From Acridotheres tristis (taxonomy: Eukaryota > Chordata > Aves > Passeriformes > Sturnidae), in contig CM072884.1 in the NCBI GenBank assembly GCA_037013685.1, forward strand, positions 104,583,548 through 104,647,547: 64,000 nt of DNA, written 5' to 3'. The notes below the pieces were generated by a model. The model was not told where the DNA came from. It saw only the letters and a program-made list of their open reading frames with translations, and searched no databases. Within the stretch, counting starts at the first letter, position 1. The number at the start of each line of letters is the position of its first letter. Positions 11,549-24,523 of this stretch are shown here, piece by piece. The position numbers were made by a program, and so were the translations under genes.

Positions 11549-14297
11549 TCAAACATTCAGATATCTATAAGGTACCAAAATTTTGTATTGTTTCCAATGT
11601 ACAAAAAAAACCTATGAAGATGTACACTGCCTGTTTCTAATATTTATTACATAGCAATCAATTCAAAGCAAATGAAGCCAAAGCTAATAGGACTTTGTGC
11701 AGCTGTAAGTATTCACTTGAATGGGCTCCTCTTCAGATTCCAATATTTTAAATTGCTTGTGATGAGTAGAGGAAAAAATATATAATCTTACAAAAAAAGA
11801 GCTACTGTTTCATAAATAATGTGCTATTATCAAGAATATATCCAAGAACTTTCAGGAACTGTGTTTTGAAAAGATAGAATGTTTTCTGTTAAGAAAAGAA
11901 CATATGAAAAAGATGGTGAGAGTGTTAGAAAACTGTGTTTTGTTGAATAGGAGAGGGAATTTCCTATCTTAGAAAACCTAGGTACACTGAAGCAAGCTAT
12001 AGTTTTGGTATTGACTTCATTAGAGCCTTGGTAAACTGCCCTGTCATTTCTGTAAGTTTGCTTTTGCACTTATGTTTGCTTATATTAAGCACACATTGAA
12101 GAGTACCTGAGCTATTATCAGTAGTACAAGGAGGAAGCCAAAAACCAAAGCTGAGGTACTAGCTCACTAACTTCTAACCAAGTCACCCACACTTCTAAAA
12201 AACGTATGCTTTCAACAATGAAATCACACCTTGATTTATTATCCATTATTTCCAATGAAAGCAGTACTACTACACATCAAATACTTCATCACCTTTCAAA
12301 AATCTTTCCTCAGATGCTGGGACACAGTGTTTACAATCTATTCTTATGGCTGCAAAGTCTGTTGTATATTAAGTTTATAAGGATTACTCATTGGGAAAGT
12401 TTTACCATATTTTCACAATCCACCTGCAGCTAATATTGTTTAATATTCTTGAAATTTGAATAGATTTCTTCAGAAGAGATTTGGACACACTGTTTAGAAT
12501 TTAAATGCTCAAAGCCCACAAACAAAACATTGATCAGGTTGCTCCTTGAAATCCCATAAGAAAATTTCAGGAAAGAGCTATAACTGATTTAGGCACAGAT
12601 TATCAAGATATAGGTAGTTTAAATTTTATCATCAGAAGTTTTCCTAAATCAGCCTTTTGCCAAATCAAGCATTAATGCCAGAATATGAGACAGATCTCTG
12701 AGGTACATATTCCTAACGTGCTCTTACAGACAAACTACACTACCTCTTATTGTATATAGAGCTATTTTTTTAAAAGCACGTTAGCAAAATGTAAAGGTAA
12801 AAGAATCAGTCAAGTGTTAAAATCGGACTTATCTGGGCCTAGATTGTCAAGAGAAAACTGACAAATAATGAGTGATGGATGAAAAATACAGCAATGTCCA
12901 TTTGGCATTTTCATTCTCTCCTGTGGGGTAATTTTCTTTTATTTATCTAGAATTAGGTTTGCTACTCCACAGCCATGCTCTTCTCTTCTGTTCTAACTTA
13001 AAGCTGTCAAGTATATAATGAAGTGATTGACAAGAGTAGACAGCCTTCTTATTGTCATTCGAAGTTATCAAGGACAAAATCCAATTGCATGTTATTTTTT
13101 CAAAAACCAAGTTATTAATTTTTTTTGTTAAGGATGGTTAGTTTTTATCTGCCAAAAATGAATTTATTATGCTGTTTAAAATACATGTCAAGTGACCACC
13201 ACAGAGAGTAAACAGATATAAATTCTACACCCAGAGAGAGTTTGAAGCAGTGTAAGCAAAAATCAAGGCTGTATAAGCCTTGGAAAAGGACTCCTCACAT
13301 GTTGAGGAGTACAGGAGTGAGTGATGACCCAGAGGTAAGGAGGGAGTAAAGGGAAAAGATTGGGACACTGAGTAAGCAGGGAGAAAGGACCATTGAGATT
13401 GCAAGAGGATTTGGAGTCAAAGGTGGCTGGAAAATATAAAGTGGTTTGTTATATTGTCTGGAGAAGATGATTTGAAAGGGTCAGCAGGGTTTTCAGTGAG
13501 GTAGCAGTAGAAACACGAATTTCTGCATTCTGCCAACTCACTTCCTAGCCAGAAGTGTCATTTCTTCATCAATTCCTTAAATGGGACTTGCATTTCTGTC
13601 CATCCTGTCCTTGTCCTCATCATCTATAATAACCTAAATCTGTCACAGTCATCCTGGAAAACTGTTTTCCAGGGGAAATGGCAGTACTGAAATAAAGATC
13701 AGTAAGAATTCCAAGAAAGTGTAGCTTTAACCTCTTCCTGTGGTTAGAAGGAGGTATGAGAACTCCTAAGGCTTTCAACAGGTAGGAGGAGGAGGAGGGT
13801 CAGGCAGTACTACCTCCCTCCTCTCCTCCGTGCCCTCTCCCATATCCTTCCTTCCATCCCACACATCCTGAGCTCTCCTGCAGAGGAGGAGCACCAGCTG
13901 CAGATGTTTGTACAACATGAAGGATAGGGTTGTCTCTCCAGGTTGGAACTGAGCAGCTTCAGCTCCTCTTTTAACAGCAGGGGAACTGGAAGCAAGCTGA
14001 GCATCCCAGGCCGTTTCATCCTAAAACGGGTAAATCATGGCAAAGAATTTGTGAAAGTATTAATGTAAATGAACCCCATGTAAGCCCAGGCAATTGTAAT
14101 ATGCATATTACTAAAATGAAGTCCAGAAATGCAAAAGAGGAAAACTTAAACACTGTTTACTTGATGTATGCCTTTACTATAATGTGCACCTTGTTCAACC
14201 AGAGAGGAATATGGAATAAGGTTGGGTAAATATCTGTATTTCAATTTCCTTATAAGAAGTTTTGTGTGTACTTTTTACATTTGCTGCCACTGATCAG

Positions 14298-14328
14298 AAA
14301 AAAAAAAAAAAAAAAAAAGAAAAAAAAT
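14298..14328. repeat. Poly-A run
   Basis: A homopolymer with one G near its end. Nothing beside it looks like a processed gene copy. Confidence 0.9.
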
Positions 14329-17300
14329 GTCAGAGGTAAAAAGAACCTTCTATTTTATGTACACTTTGACCCAAACTAGTAAATGGACTTTTTCCACTAA
14401 TTTAAATCTATGATCAAAAAGTATTTATTTTAAGAAAATAATAAATAATTAAAAAGGTGAAACATCATTTGAAATATAGAATATATAGAATATAGAATTC
14501 ATCCTTTGTTTTCTGAACTACATACGTCAAATCTCAAAATTAAAGTATACCAATACTTGGCAAGATTAGAGTATGTTCCAGGGCTCTTTTAAATACTAAA
14601 AAATTACTGTTCAATTTATTCTACAACATTTTTGTTCCTTCAAATTTTTGTATTTGAAGCAGAAATTCACTAAGTAAAATGTCACTGCCTCAGAAACTTA
14701 GAATGTTTTGGATGGAAAAAAAATAATTGAAAATGTTATTAAATGAAGATTGCTATCAGTAGTATCAGAGGAATTAAATACTTCTTTTCTAGGTTAACTA
14801 AGGTGTTTCTGGACTGCACAACTGGAGAGCAAAATTAAACAAGTTTTATTATGCTAATTGAGCAGGGTTGAAGAAATCTGAGAATTTAAATTTTTCTGAA
14901 GACAGACTGTTTGACTTTATAAAAAATACTGACCCTTAGATTTCAAACACTAAATACCAAAATTAAATAATCCACAGTAACAGCTAAAATTTATGAGCAA
15001 TTAAAACCGTATAAGCATTATCCTTTTATAGGTTTATCTTACTAGACAATATTTCATTCTTTACATATTTGAAGTTCTAAAATTACTTCGTATAATTAGT
15101 ATATTGTTAACTACTTCACAACATGAGAAAACAGCTTTACTATGTACTTACTACAAAGAAGGTGGGGTTTTTTTAGCTGTAAAAAAGCTTTTAACTCCCA
15201 CTTAAAGTATTTTTCTAAAGCCTTAACACACCACAAATGTTACACAGACTACATTTAAAAAGTGCAATCTGACTGTAACAGATTGCAAAATGTTAATTTT
15301 ATCTTAGTCACAGTTGCAGTAGATTGTAATAAGAAAGCTTTTACTTCTGGTCTGTCTTATCGAGTCATTTTGATTTTTACATACTTAAGAAAACCCTACT
15401 ATTGTCCCTCAGTTCTTCAAAATACAGCATGAATTTAACCATGCTTTGAAGCTTTCTAGGGTTCTTCCTGTAAGCAAGACATCTGGGAATGTCTAATCAA
15501 AACTCTCAATGACTTGGGGTCTTGCCATACACAGAATTGTGATTGAACAGGACTATGAGGAAGTAAATATTTAGAGGAAAAGAAAACTGGGATAAATCAA
15601 GAAAAAACGTGGCTTAGACTTTCTGAAGGTATTTTCTTAAGCTGTCAACTAGAGCAGCAACACTTCCAAGATTCCCCTTTCTTTCTTGCAACTGAAGTAA
15701 ACAAATCTCAGCAGAACAGTCAGTAGGATGAAATGAAGGTCAGTATTTGCACAACTTCCTTGAGCCATAACTTTGGAGCTCCACAGATTGTTGATGCCGT
15801 AGGCAAAGCTGTTTCAAAGTGTAAAGTATAGGTCTACATCCACATGTTCAGAATAACATATCCCTAAAAGGTTTAAGTATATTAAATCTGGATGACTGGA
15901 TCAGAATAAACACATTTCAAAGTGCTCGTGTATGTCCTTAAATGTTCCATTAAGGAGACAATGCAGAAGAGACTGTAATTCCCATTATAGCAACATTTGC
16001 CACCTACTTAGACTCTGATTATCTGACTTAGCCAAAAAAAGCCTGTGATTAAAGATAACCACATTATTATCAGGACCAAAAAAATAATTGCTTTGACCAC
16101 TACAATAATTGCTTTTTGAACTAATACTAATTAGATACTCCATATTTGCTTTCTTGTCTGAATTAGAACAACAGTACTGATGGTGAATAAACAGGAGTTT
16201 AAGAAAGAACTTAATTACTGTCTATTAATACAATATTGGACCTCTCTCTAGTTTGGCAAACAAAGCAGAGACAGAAAGATGGAGTTAAATAAACTCAGCT
16301 GAGGAAAAATGTGCAGGTTTTTAACTCAACTGTTGAAGTAATTTACCAGGAGATGAGGATGACTGTTCATATGTGGAAATTAGAAACTAGTCTTGGTCAG
16401 TTTGGTTTCATCTGGGGTCTTTTAATTAGCATTTTTGAGAGAGAGGTGTTGCAGTTCAAGCAGAAAATAAGCCAGAAAACTGAAAATATAACTTTATAAA
16501 GCAGGTCTGACTGGATGACCAGAGTAGCATCTTCTGACCTTAGACTGAACCAACTGTATTAATTCTATTCATATCTCAGAGATGACACATTGTTGGCTGT
16601 TCACAGTTAGCTGCAGGGTTGTCATAATGTATACAAGAGTTATAACTATTTCTGTATAAATGTTTCATATAACATTTTAATAGCCTAGCAATATTTGCAT
16701 GCTTGTTTTAGGAGCTCTTTTAAATATTAATATTTTTGGCAAAAAAAAAAAGAGAATACCCAGCAAAATGTTTGTCAGTGATGTCTAGATTAAATGGGAA
16801 GGTGGAGACCATCCTCTTAGAAGTTCATGGACGTCCATACCTCAGTAATTTCTACACAGCTTTTTCTGCTGTTAGATCTCCTGCTGTTAAACGGATATCC
16901 CATACATTTCTAGCTCAAAATACTGCCAAAGTACCTTGGGAAATGTATATCAAAATACTATGAAATTGCCACAGACTTGAAAGAAGAAAGGCTACCTTTA
17001 GAGAGCCCAAGAAGCAAGGCAAAAATTGGAGATAGTGCTGTTTGGGTCAGGCAGATCTGAAAATGATAAATGAAACTTCCTCATGTCAAAATTCCTTCAC
17101 GGACAGCCAGTAATTCATATCACCCATGTTATCCTGCAGGGCCTCAGCTTTACACTGAGAGGATGTGCTTGCATTAAGAGTTGAAAAACAGCCATCACTT
17201 CCTAAAATTCAGGTTTACTTACATGAATAAAAATTGTGGCAATACAACCAGCAAAACCATGGCATTTGAATGAGCAGGAGTTAGAAAATGCACATCTTTA

Positions 17301-18674
17301 GCTGTGGGTTTCTACTGATAGAGGAAGAAAAGTGGCTAAGAAAATGAAAGTTGAGCAACATAAATTGAAATCAGGACCAGGAAAATCAGAGCATTACATA
17401 GTCAATAGCACTGAGAGAAGTTACTGATTGAGAAAAAGTACCAACATGTAAAAAACAATCACATAGTACGAGCTGAACTTTAGCATGTCATTGCTGGAAG
17501 GTTCTCCTGCCATGGCTGCATCCTCTGACTGTGGCTGTAACACCCACAGCTTAGACACCAGTGCTGGCAGAAGCTGTATCATAAACAGAGCTGTTCTGTT
17601 AAGTACTTCAATCTTTCTCCATGCTATAATGTAAACAACTGTTGTACTATTTCCTTGGCACCATTTTGTAAAATTGGAAATTCATGATGATGCTATCTAA
17701 GTTTGTGAAGTATGAATACTAAATCATGCAAATTATCTATCAGAATGAGGGTAAACCCAGGTCAAAGAATGACAGAATCATACTGTCAAGCTTGGGAAAC
17801 CAGAGTTGTAAAAGACATAATATGAAATGCATTTTACATGCATGAGAAGCTGGTACACTGCAAACCTGGAAGTGTTCCAGTGTTCACAAGTAGCAGAGGA
17901 GTCAAGACTTTCTTACAGTTGTATATTTCATGCCTTCCCCATGCATATACATGAGTATTTCACAGGTGCAGTCTACATATTATGCTGTTATTGGAAATGA
18001 TCACATCAATGTGGTAAAAGAAATATTCAACACAAAGAAAAAAGATCTATCCTAATATTTTAAATTTGTAGCCTGCAAATATACATTTCAATGTTGATTT
18101 TTTTGGATAGTTTCTTAAATTTAAAAAAAAATATATTTGACAGTTTTTAGAAGAAAGCTGTAATTAAGGATGAAAATAATGAGTGAAGCAAACACTGGTA
18201 CAGAGGCTTTCTAGAGCCTGACAATGAAGAATCCTTTCTCTACTCTTACTCAATACATTAATTTCTTATGTATTGAAAAATTAGTTATTAAAGATCAAGT
18301 GTGATTTTTGAAACCACTGTAAAAAATATTGTGCTTAACTGAGGGTGCAGGTCCTAATTGTGGCACTATAGCCTCTAAATTGTGGTCAAGAAAATTAAAA
18401 AGACAAATCATAATGACATAAAATATATTTGGGTTTACTGAGCCGTACTGTAATTCTTTGAAGTAAGTGTAGAGTTATGATAGCAGAATGAGCTGAAAGA
18501 AAAAAAATCAGCAGGGAATGTATTTTATAGTAAATGCTGTTGCAAAGTATAGTATACTTTCTGGGACTGAATATCTAAAAAATTTGTTTCTACAATTTAA
18601 TAGTGTTCACATTTTTATTAACCTTTTTTGTCAGCTTTTTAAAGTGACATTTATACATGCTTTAGAAGCTGAGA

Positions 18675-19277
18675 TGTTGCCCAAAGCCTCAAACAACACA
18701 GAATGTTCCAGGGACTGTAAGACTACAAAGTCATCTGGTAGTCTTTGGTCACCACAAGGTCTTCCTCCACATGGGTGACCAAGGAAGATGCTGGACTTGT
18801 CCAATCTCTTTATGCATGCATGTTCTATTCTTCTGTTTTCTTATTTTATTACTGTGATGTAGGAAAGACCCTGTCTCCATATGTACTTTTGTACTAAACT
18901 TAGGATTCAAGTGTAGGAAACAGGTATTAAGCATCTGGAACCATGAACTATTTAGCCAATGAACATTAATTCCTTTGGTTGAAAGAGTCTTTAAATAGTG
19001 AAAAGTTTTAAATGAACATGGTACCCCCACCATGGAGACACCCAGGGTGAAGGAAGACCAACAGGACACTTCTGGATCCATGGGTAGTGCTTATCTATCT
19101 TCTGCTTAACCTGTCTCTGTCTCTTCCTCTCTCTCCCTTGCCTCTCATTTCTATTTCCTTCTAGCTCTCTACCTCACATTTTATAGTTAAATGAAATCTG
19201 TATTATTGACCTCAGCATATGATCTCTTTTGCACCTTAATTTGGGTAGAGACATCTCTCAATAATTGGATCTTAACA
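18675..19277 (+). mobile_element. Probable old LTR (ERVL-like)
   Basis: The right part resembles an avian LTR 3' region: a pyrimidine-rich run at about 19095-19170, then a decayed polyadenylation region (GTTAAATGAAATCTGTATTA), then CACCTTAATTTGGGTAGAGAC and an end in TTAACA. TGTT at 18675 and AACA at 19277 form a 4-bp inverted pair. No target duplication is visible and the left border is a guess. Orientation is plus. Confidence 0.5.
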
Positions 19278-22200
19278 ACTCTTATTTTCATGTAACTAAT
19301 TTTCACCCTTCACTCATTCTTCATGTGGTGACAGAAGCAATGAACTAAAAAGGGAGAGGGCTTATGCTGAAGTTATTCAGCACAACTACTCACACCATTA
19401 AACTGGGACAACCTGCAAGGTCTGAGGCAATGCCCAGGCATGGTCAGGGCTCAGCACCACCCAGGCACCAACAGGCACTTTGGATGCAGCTCTGTTCTTG
19501 GGAGAGTTGGGATTGTTGCTGAAAGGATGCAAGCTGTGCTGCGCCACTTAACCTCTAGGCTAGAAAATGGTCCTGGGCACTTTGTAATTACTAATAGAGA
19601 TGTGGTTTTGAGAGCTATAGGAGGGATTTTTATTGTCACTAAGCCCAATTATGCATTATGACTTAAAAGTCTTACTTTGTGAAGTTCTCTGTAACAAATA
19701 ACATGTAATAATTTCGCCTTTGGTTGCACCTTTTTTACTCTCATACAATTACTTTTGTGCCACCATTAAAGGTCAACACTGCTGGAGATTTTATTTAATT
19801 TTTCTTCTAAGTAAGTTTAAGGGACTTCTCATCTCTTTTTAATAGCTGATTAGGAGTGAAAAAAAGGTATGAGCTTTTAAACTAGTATTAATTTACAGAA
19901 ATTGAAAGTTATGAATGTGAGATGTGAAAATGAAATTCCCAGATGTTCTCCTTTATATACTTATTATGCCTGTATTATATAGATCAGTGTTATTTAAAAT
20001 GTTAGATTATCTGATAAGGACCTACATTTATTATGCCCCTTGATTTAAGGAAGAAAATGCAATGATAGCTATCAGATTATAGTTGCATGACAGAAGCAAA
20101 GGTTGCTATGGTTTTGAGAGAAAGAAATCACTGTATTTTTGGAATATTCTTTCAGAATATTGATAATTGGTATTTTAGATGCACTTTAGTCTGTGTATCA
20201 AGTTTAAATTTCAGCTACCACAAATTTGTGTACTTTAAATTTTCTAAATATAAGTAAAAATACAAGAAACTTGCTTTAAAACAGGCATATTACTTCAATA
20301 TAATATTGCTAACTAGCTAAAAACACTCCAGCCATACATTTAAAATAAACACATACCCACATTCTTTCTCTTCTACCTATCCAATCCCACATGTATTTAC
20401 CATTTATTTCAACCTGCTTCTGGGTCAGAAAATTTCTAACCCTCAATATTTTGTGGGTTTTGGAAATGAATATCCTTACACTACCTAAAGTTTATACCTA
20501 CTCATATTAATTTTGAAAATCTTTTCCTGAAATACCAACTCATGTTAATTTTGGAACACTTTCCCTGGAAAAACAACTTAGAAAACAAAAGAGTTAAGAG
20601 AAGATTTAATGGCTGGAGAGAAAGGAGAACTTTACTTTGCAGGCTTAATAATAGTTTGAAGAACATTGACAGAAATTTTGTAAAAGACAATGCCATTACA
20701 TCAAATGCTATAATCAAAATAGTCTGGTTTTCCTGAGGACTCACATGAACCTGGCCTTTTTCACTCCAGTGCTATATTTACAAGTGTGATGGTCAGTTTT
20801 AAAATTCTTCTTCATAGCTTCCAAACTTTTACAATGTCCAAAAAGATTATTAGTATAATTTTGCATCCAGTCTCTTTTCTAAGAATATTATCACAATGCT
20901 TTTCATTCTACTAGGTGATCATAAGTGTTACTCTTGTTTCTGAGAAAAGGAGTTATGAAATCCCACAGGAGATATTTTAGTGTTCTTTGGATATTGGTGA
21001 AGGCATTAAAATGGTTGTAGAATAGATGTTGAATATTTATGCAGCATCTGGGAATACCAGAGCAAAAGACACATCTTTTCCATAGGCAGGATACACATCC
21101 TTACTTTTTAAAAGGTACACCTTAATCATAGCAAATTAAATTAATTTAGATTGCAATTAGGATAACAATTTAAAAATACACAAATATAAACCTTTCAACA
21201 ATGATTTGAAATGGTGTGTCTGTCCAGGGTTGACCCAATGTGGGACAGACAGCATGTTAGCATGGGTCTGAATGTTTGAAGTTGAGTGTAAAATTGAACA
21301 CTGTCAAGAATAGGTTGCTTTCTGAAATTATATCTACTCATTCTTAATGTTTTGTAATTATTAATGGTTTTACTCTGCTTAATCTTAAAAAAAGGTTCCG
21401 AGAATATAATCTGTCTTCAGAGATAATTAATAAAGGGTCTTAAACACAAAAGTTTCTCTGTCAAAAAAACCCTACAGTCTGGATAAACCTAATTCAACAT
21501 CTTAAAGAAGTCAAATCTATGTCTTTTAAAAGCAAACCATATAGGTAACATGCAGGTAAGAAGCAAATACGCTTCATATGGTTACAATCCTTATAATAAT
21601 AGTAGGCCTCATAATCCTTAAAGTCTTTATAATCACAACTAAGTGATCTACAACCAAAACTTGTCAACCTTTACAAGAAAGTGATATAAATTTATCTGTG
21701 AAAGAATTATGGTGGAGCCTTTCACAGAGAGAAAGGGTATTTTAATTTCTTTGGAGCTCTTCAATGTACCCTTACCTCTCAGGGCATGATTTCCTCACTC
21801 CATTTCAGGACTACAGATTGCTTTTCTCCCTGTTCTTTCAAATGTTTTTCAGAAATATTCTAGTTACATCACTACAGGATGGAAGAGCCGAGGTGAAATC
21901 CTTTTCACTCACAATAAGTATGGAAAACAATAGTTCTATAATTTGTAGAAATTTGGGCCTATTTTCATTTTATATTAAATTCAATGGTGGAATAATTTTA
22001 GAAATAAAGAGAAAAAATAGAAAAAATTATGAATCACCTAGAAATTTTTGTTAAAGTAGAAGAGATAAGGACTCGTAGTTTTCTTGAAACCAAAATTCCA
22101 TCAGTCATTCAGTATTTATAATGACACTTGCAAGAAGCTACATTAATTTTATCTTTTAGAAAGGGAATGAATGCCATTGTTGGACTCATTCTGTCAATTA

Positions 22201-23227
22201 TAGGACTGCAACAGGACTTGAGATTCAGTGTTTTATATAATACCATTGTATGGCTTAAAAATGTTTGGACATTAAACCAGCTCCTTAGCAGAAACTAAGT
22301 TAAAGTAAACTTAATAAACATGCTCTGCAAAATCATACATCTTCAGGAGCAAGTATTATTCCATTTCATACAAGACAAGAAAAGTCTTGAATAATTACAT
22401 TTACTTTTTCATTTTCCACTAAAAATTGCACCATCATTTTGATACAAAACAAAACTCAGTGTCTTCTCTTTGATCTTCACCTGTGTGAACAAGATGCTGA
22501 GCTACCGTAAAATATAACCTCAGAGATTTTGAATATCTATTGTACTTTAAATATTTCCTCAGTTTATTTGAAGGCTATATATGCATAGATAAAAGGCAAG
22601 GCCAAAAGGTCTAGCTCTAGACCCAGCAGACCAATTGATTCTAGACAGTATTTTTCAGCCTAATATCCTCTGACCTCACAGGAACCCATATACAGGCATT
22701 TTTTTTAATACTTAAATATAAATATATATCAAAGATCAGACTAGAAATATTTTTCTCACAGTTATGAGATAATCTCCTTTATTGATTCCAGAGTGCTACC
22801 TGTGCAGTTAAACATCTTTCCTTGCAATATCAGAATTGCATTATGGTCCTAAATGTTCTGATTTTCAAGTCATAATAGCTTTAATGAAATAGCTTTAATG
22901 GTTCAACACTGATATTATGAATTTTAGTTCACTTTATATTAAAATTTGATACATTGACTTCTGGAGATATTATTTCATGTATATAATATGGCAAAAACAA
23001 TAGGTTATACATATATACCATCTTGGAATCACTTGTTTTAATCTTCCCTCTCACTAGAAACCATTCAGCAGAAAAGAATAAAAGGTTTCCTTGATTCATA
23101 GAGCTTTGAACTTCTGGGAACTTCTGCCTCAATGTTACATCATTAATAAACACCATACAATGAGGCTGCAACTGAATTTTTGACCACTAAATACTCCAAT
23201 GCTTTTTTAAAATGTAGGAAAATTTAC

Positions 23228-23392
23228 CTTAATATCAAAGGCTCCTGGCTGACCCACTTTGTTGTAAAGCTCTAGCTGGTTCTTGACAGGCGTTACCCAC
23301 AATATCACCTGATTTAGTTGTTGATCAAGTTCAACAAAATCCTTTAGCAGAAATTCTATTTCTTTTTGTTTTTCTGGAAGATCTTTGGACAC
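23228..23392 (-). CDS. DMD: DMD exon 48, seven codons shorter than human (repeat 18/19 junction)
   Basis: This 165-bp, phase 0/0 exon encodes 55 residues starting VSKDLPEKQKEIE and ending GAFDIK. It spans the end of repeat 18 and helix A of repeat 19, with the core tryptophan in VILWVTPVKNQLE. Human exon 48 is 186 bp (62 residues). By eye, the alignment places one 7-residue gap just after LLKDFV, where human has an extra QLEKKLE-type heptad. Both splice sites (ttttccag and gtaaat) fall at the same protein positions as human, so this is an internal length difference and not a shifted splice site. Seven residues is one coiled-coil heptad (two helical turns), which keeps the helix register. The difference could be a loss in birds or a gain in mammals. 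Confidence 0.97.
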
Positions 23393-24449
23393 CTGGAAAA
23401 ATACAAGAAGCCATTGTTTTAGTGAAAAAACCACAAACTACAAAGCAATTTAATGCTACACATATATACATTTATATAAAATGTTAAAATACAAGTTTTA
23501 CATACTTGAAGAAGGAAAAGACAAAGTAGACCCAACAATCAAATTATTATGGCAGGTATCTTGCAATTCAGTTGAAACACAGTCTGTCCTAAAAAAATGC
23601 AGCAAAAAACCCAAACACACATACAGAAGACTAAAATAAAATTAAAAAAAAAAAAAAGCAAACCTTACCATCAGGCTTTTCAGTATTTTTATTTAAAAAA
23701 ATGTTATCTTGATATACTAAATTGTTTTAAAGCTCAATTTTTAATCAGGAAAAGAAATTGAAAACATGAAATTGATCACTTGTATTATAGCTAACCTTTC
23801 TTGACATCTTGAATGTAGATATTTATAAGCATGTGCTTTCTTATAAGGTGTTTAGAGTTGCCAATTGGATCCATATATGCATAAACAGATGCACACAGTG
23901 AAGAAAAATAATGAAGAAATGTATCATCAATTCAGGTCAGGCAAGTTGGTTCTCTGATTTGCATTCAAAGCAGTCAGATTTTAAACTAAACACATTCTTC
24001 TATGCCAACAATATTTGAAATTAAGAATCAGTGAATGGCACAGTTCAAATTCAGCTCTGAAGCACTTGGAGTGCATGTAGGAGAAGGCTGGCAATAAATC
24101 AGCCAACACAAAGCTCCATGCTGTCCTTCCCAGACTGTTTTCTATAGCTGGAGAGGTGAGGTGTCACAAAGCTACACAATGGGCAACATTGCAAACATAC
24201 ACTAGGGGAGAAACCATCTGTACTTTACAAAAAAAGAAAGAAAAAAATAGAAAAAAGCAGCAGTAAATATAGGGCTTGGGCAGATACAGAACAATAGCAG
24301 TTCATCAGTAAAATCAGACAAGAAATATGGTTAGTTTGCCATATCATGAAAAGTAAGGTTTCCCAATGTTCATTTTTTTGACCATATTTTTTACCAAAGT
24401 GACCCTGTTAAAAGTGGCAAAACACGAGATTTCTGAGACACACAAGATA

Positions 24450-24523
24450 AAATACATTCCCTGCAAAGTTCAGCAGCATTAATGGTAAATACATTCCCTG
24501 CAAAGTTCAGCAGCATTAATGGT
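24450..24523. repeat. Perfect tandem duplication of 37 bp (2 copies)
   Basis: Two identical adjacent units (24450-24486 and 24487-24523) that start AAATACATTCCCTGC and end CATTAATGGT. With no differences between copies, the event is recent or is an assembly artefact. Confidence 0.95.

Larger units (their letters stand above)
1282..23227 (-). other. DMD: DMD intron 48 (21,946 bp)
   Basis: This is the largest complete intron in the window; human intron 48 is about 38 kb from memory. The named repeats are two LTRs with 6-bp target duplications (4916-5584 and 6055-6535), a rearranged CR1 (6002-7720), an LTR at 10603-11212 and a probable LTR at 18675-19277. The stretches 1282-4909, 7721-10602, 11213-18674 and 19278-23227 are AT-rich with no gene, RNA or repeat I can identify, apart from homopolymer A runs (7877-7893, 14298-14328), a purine/pyrimidine mirror patch (13781-13829) and a small tandem triplication (11506-11548). 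Short open frames here show no conserved protein pattern. Confidence 0.92.

Noticed and set aside
14298..14328. Poly-A run as the tail of a processed pseudogene
   Set aside because: No coding or spliced-mRNA-like sequence precedes it on the plus strand, and no target duplication is visible.
17770..17830. Possible CR1 3' end (ACAGAATCATACTGTC)
   Set aside because: Only about 15 bases resemble the CR1 terminus and the following sequence does not continue the element.
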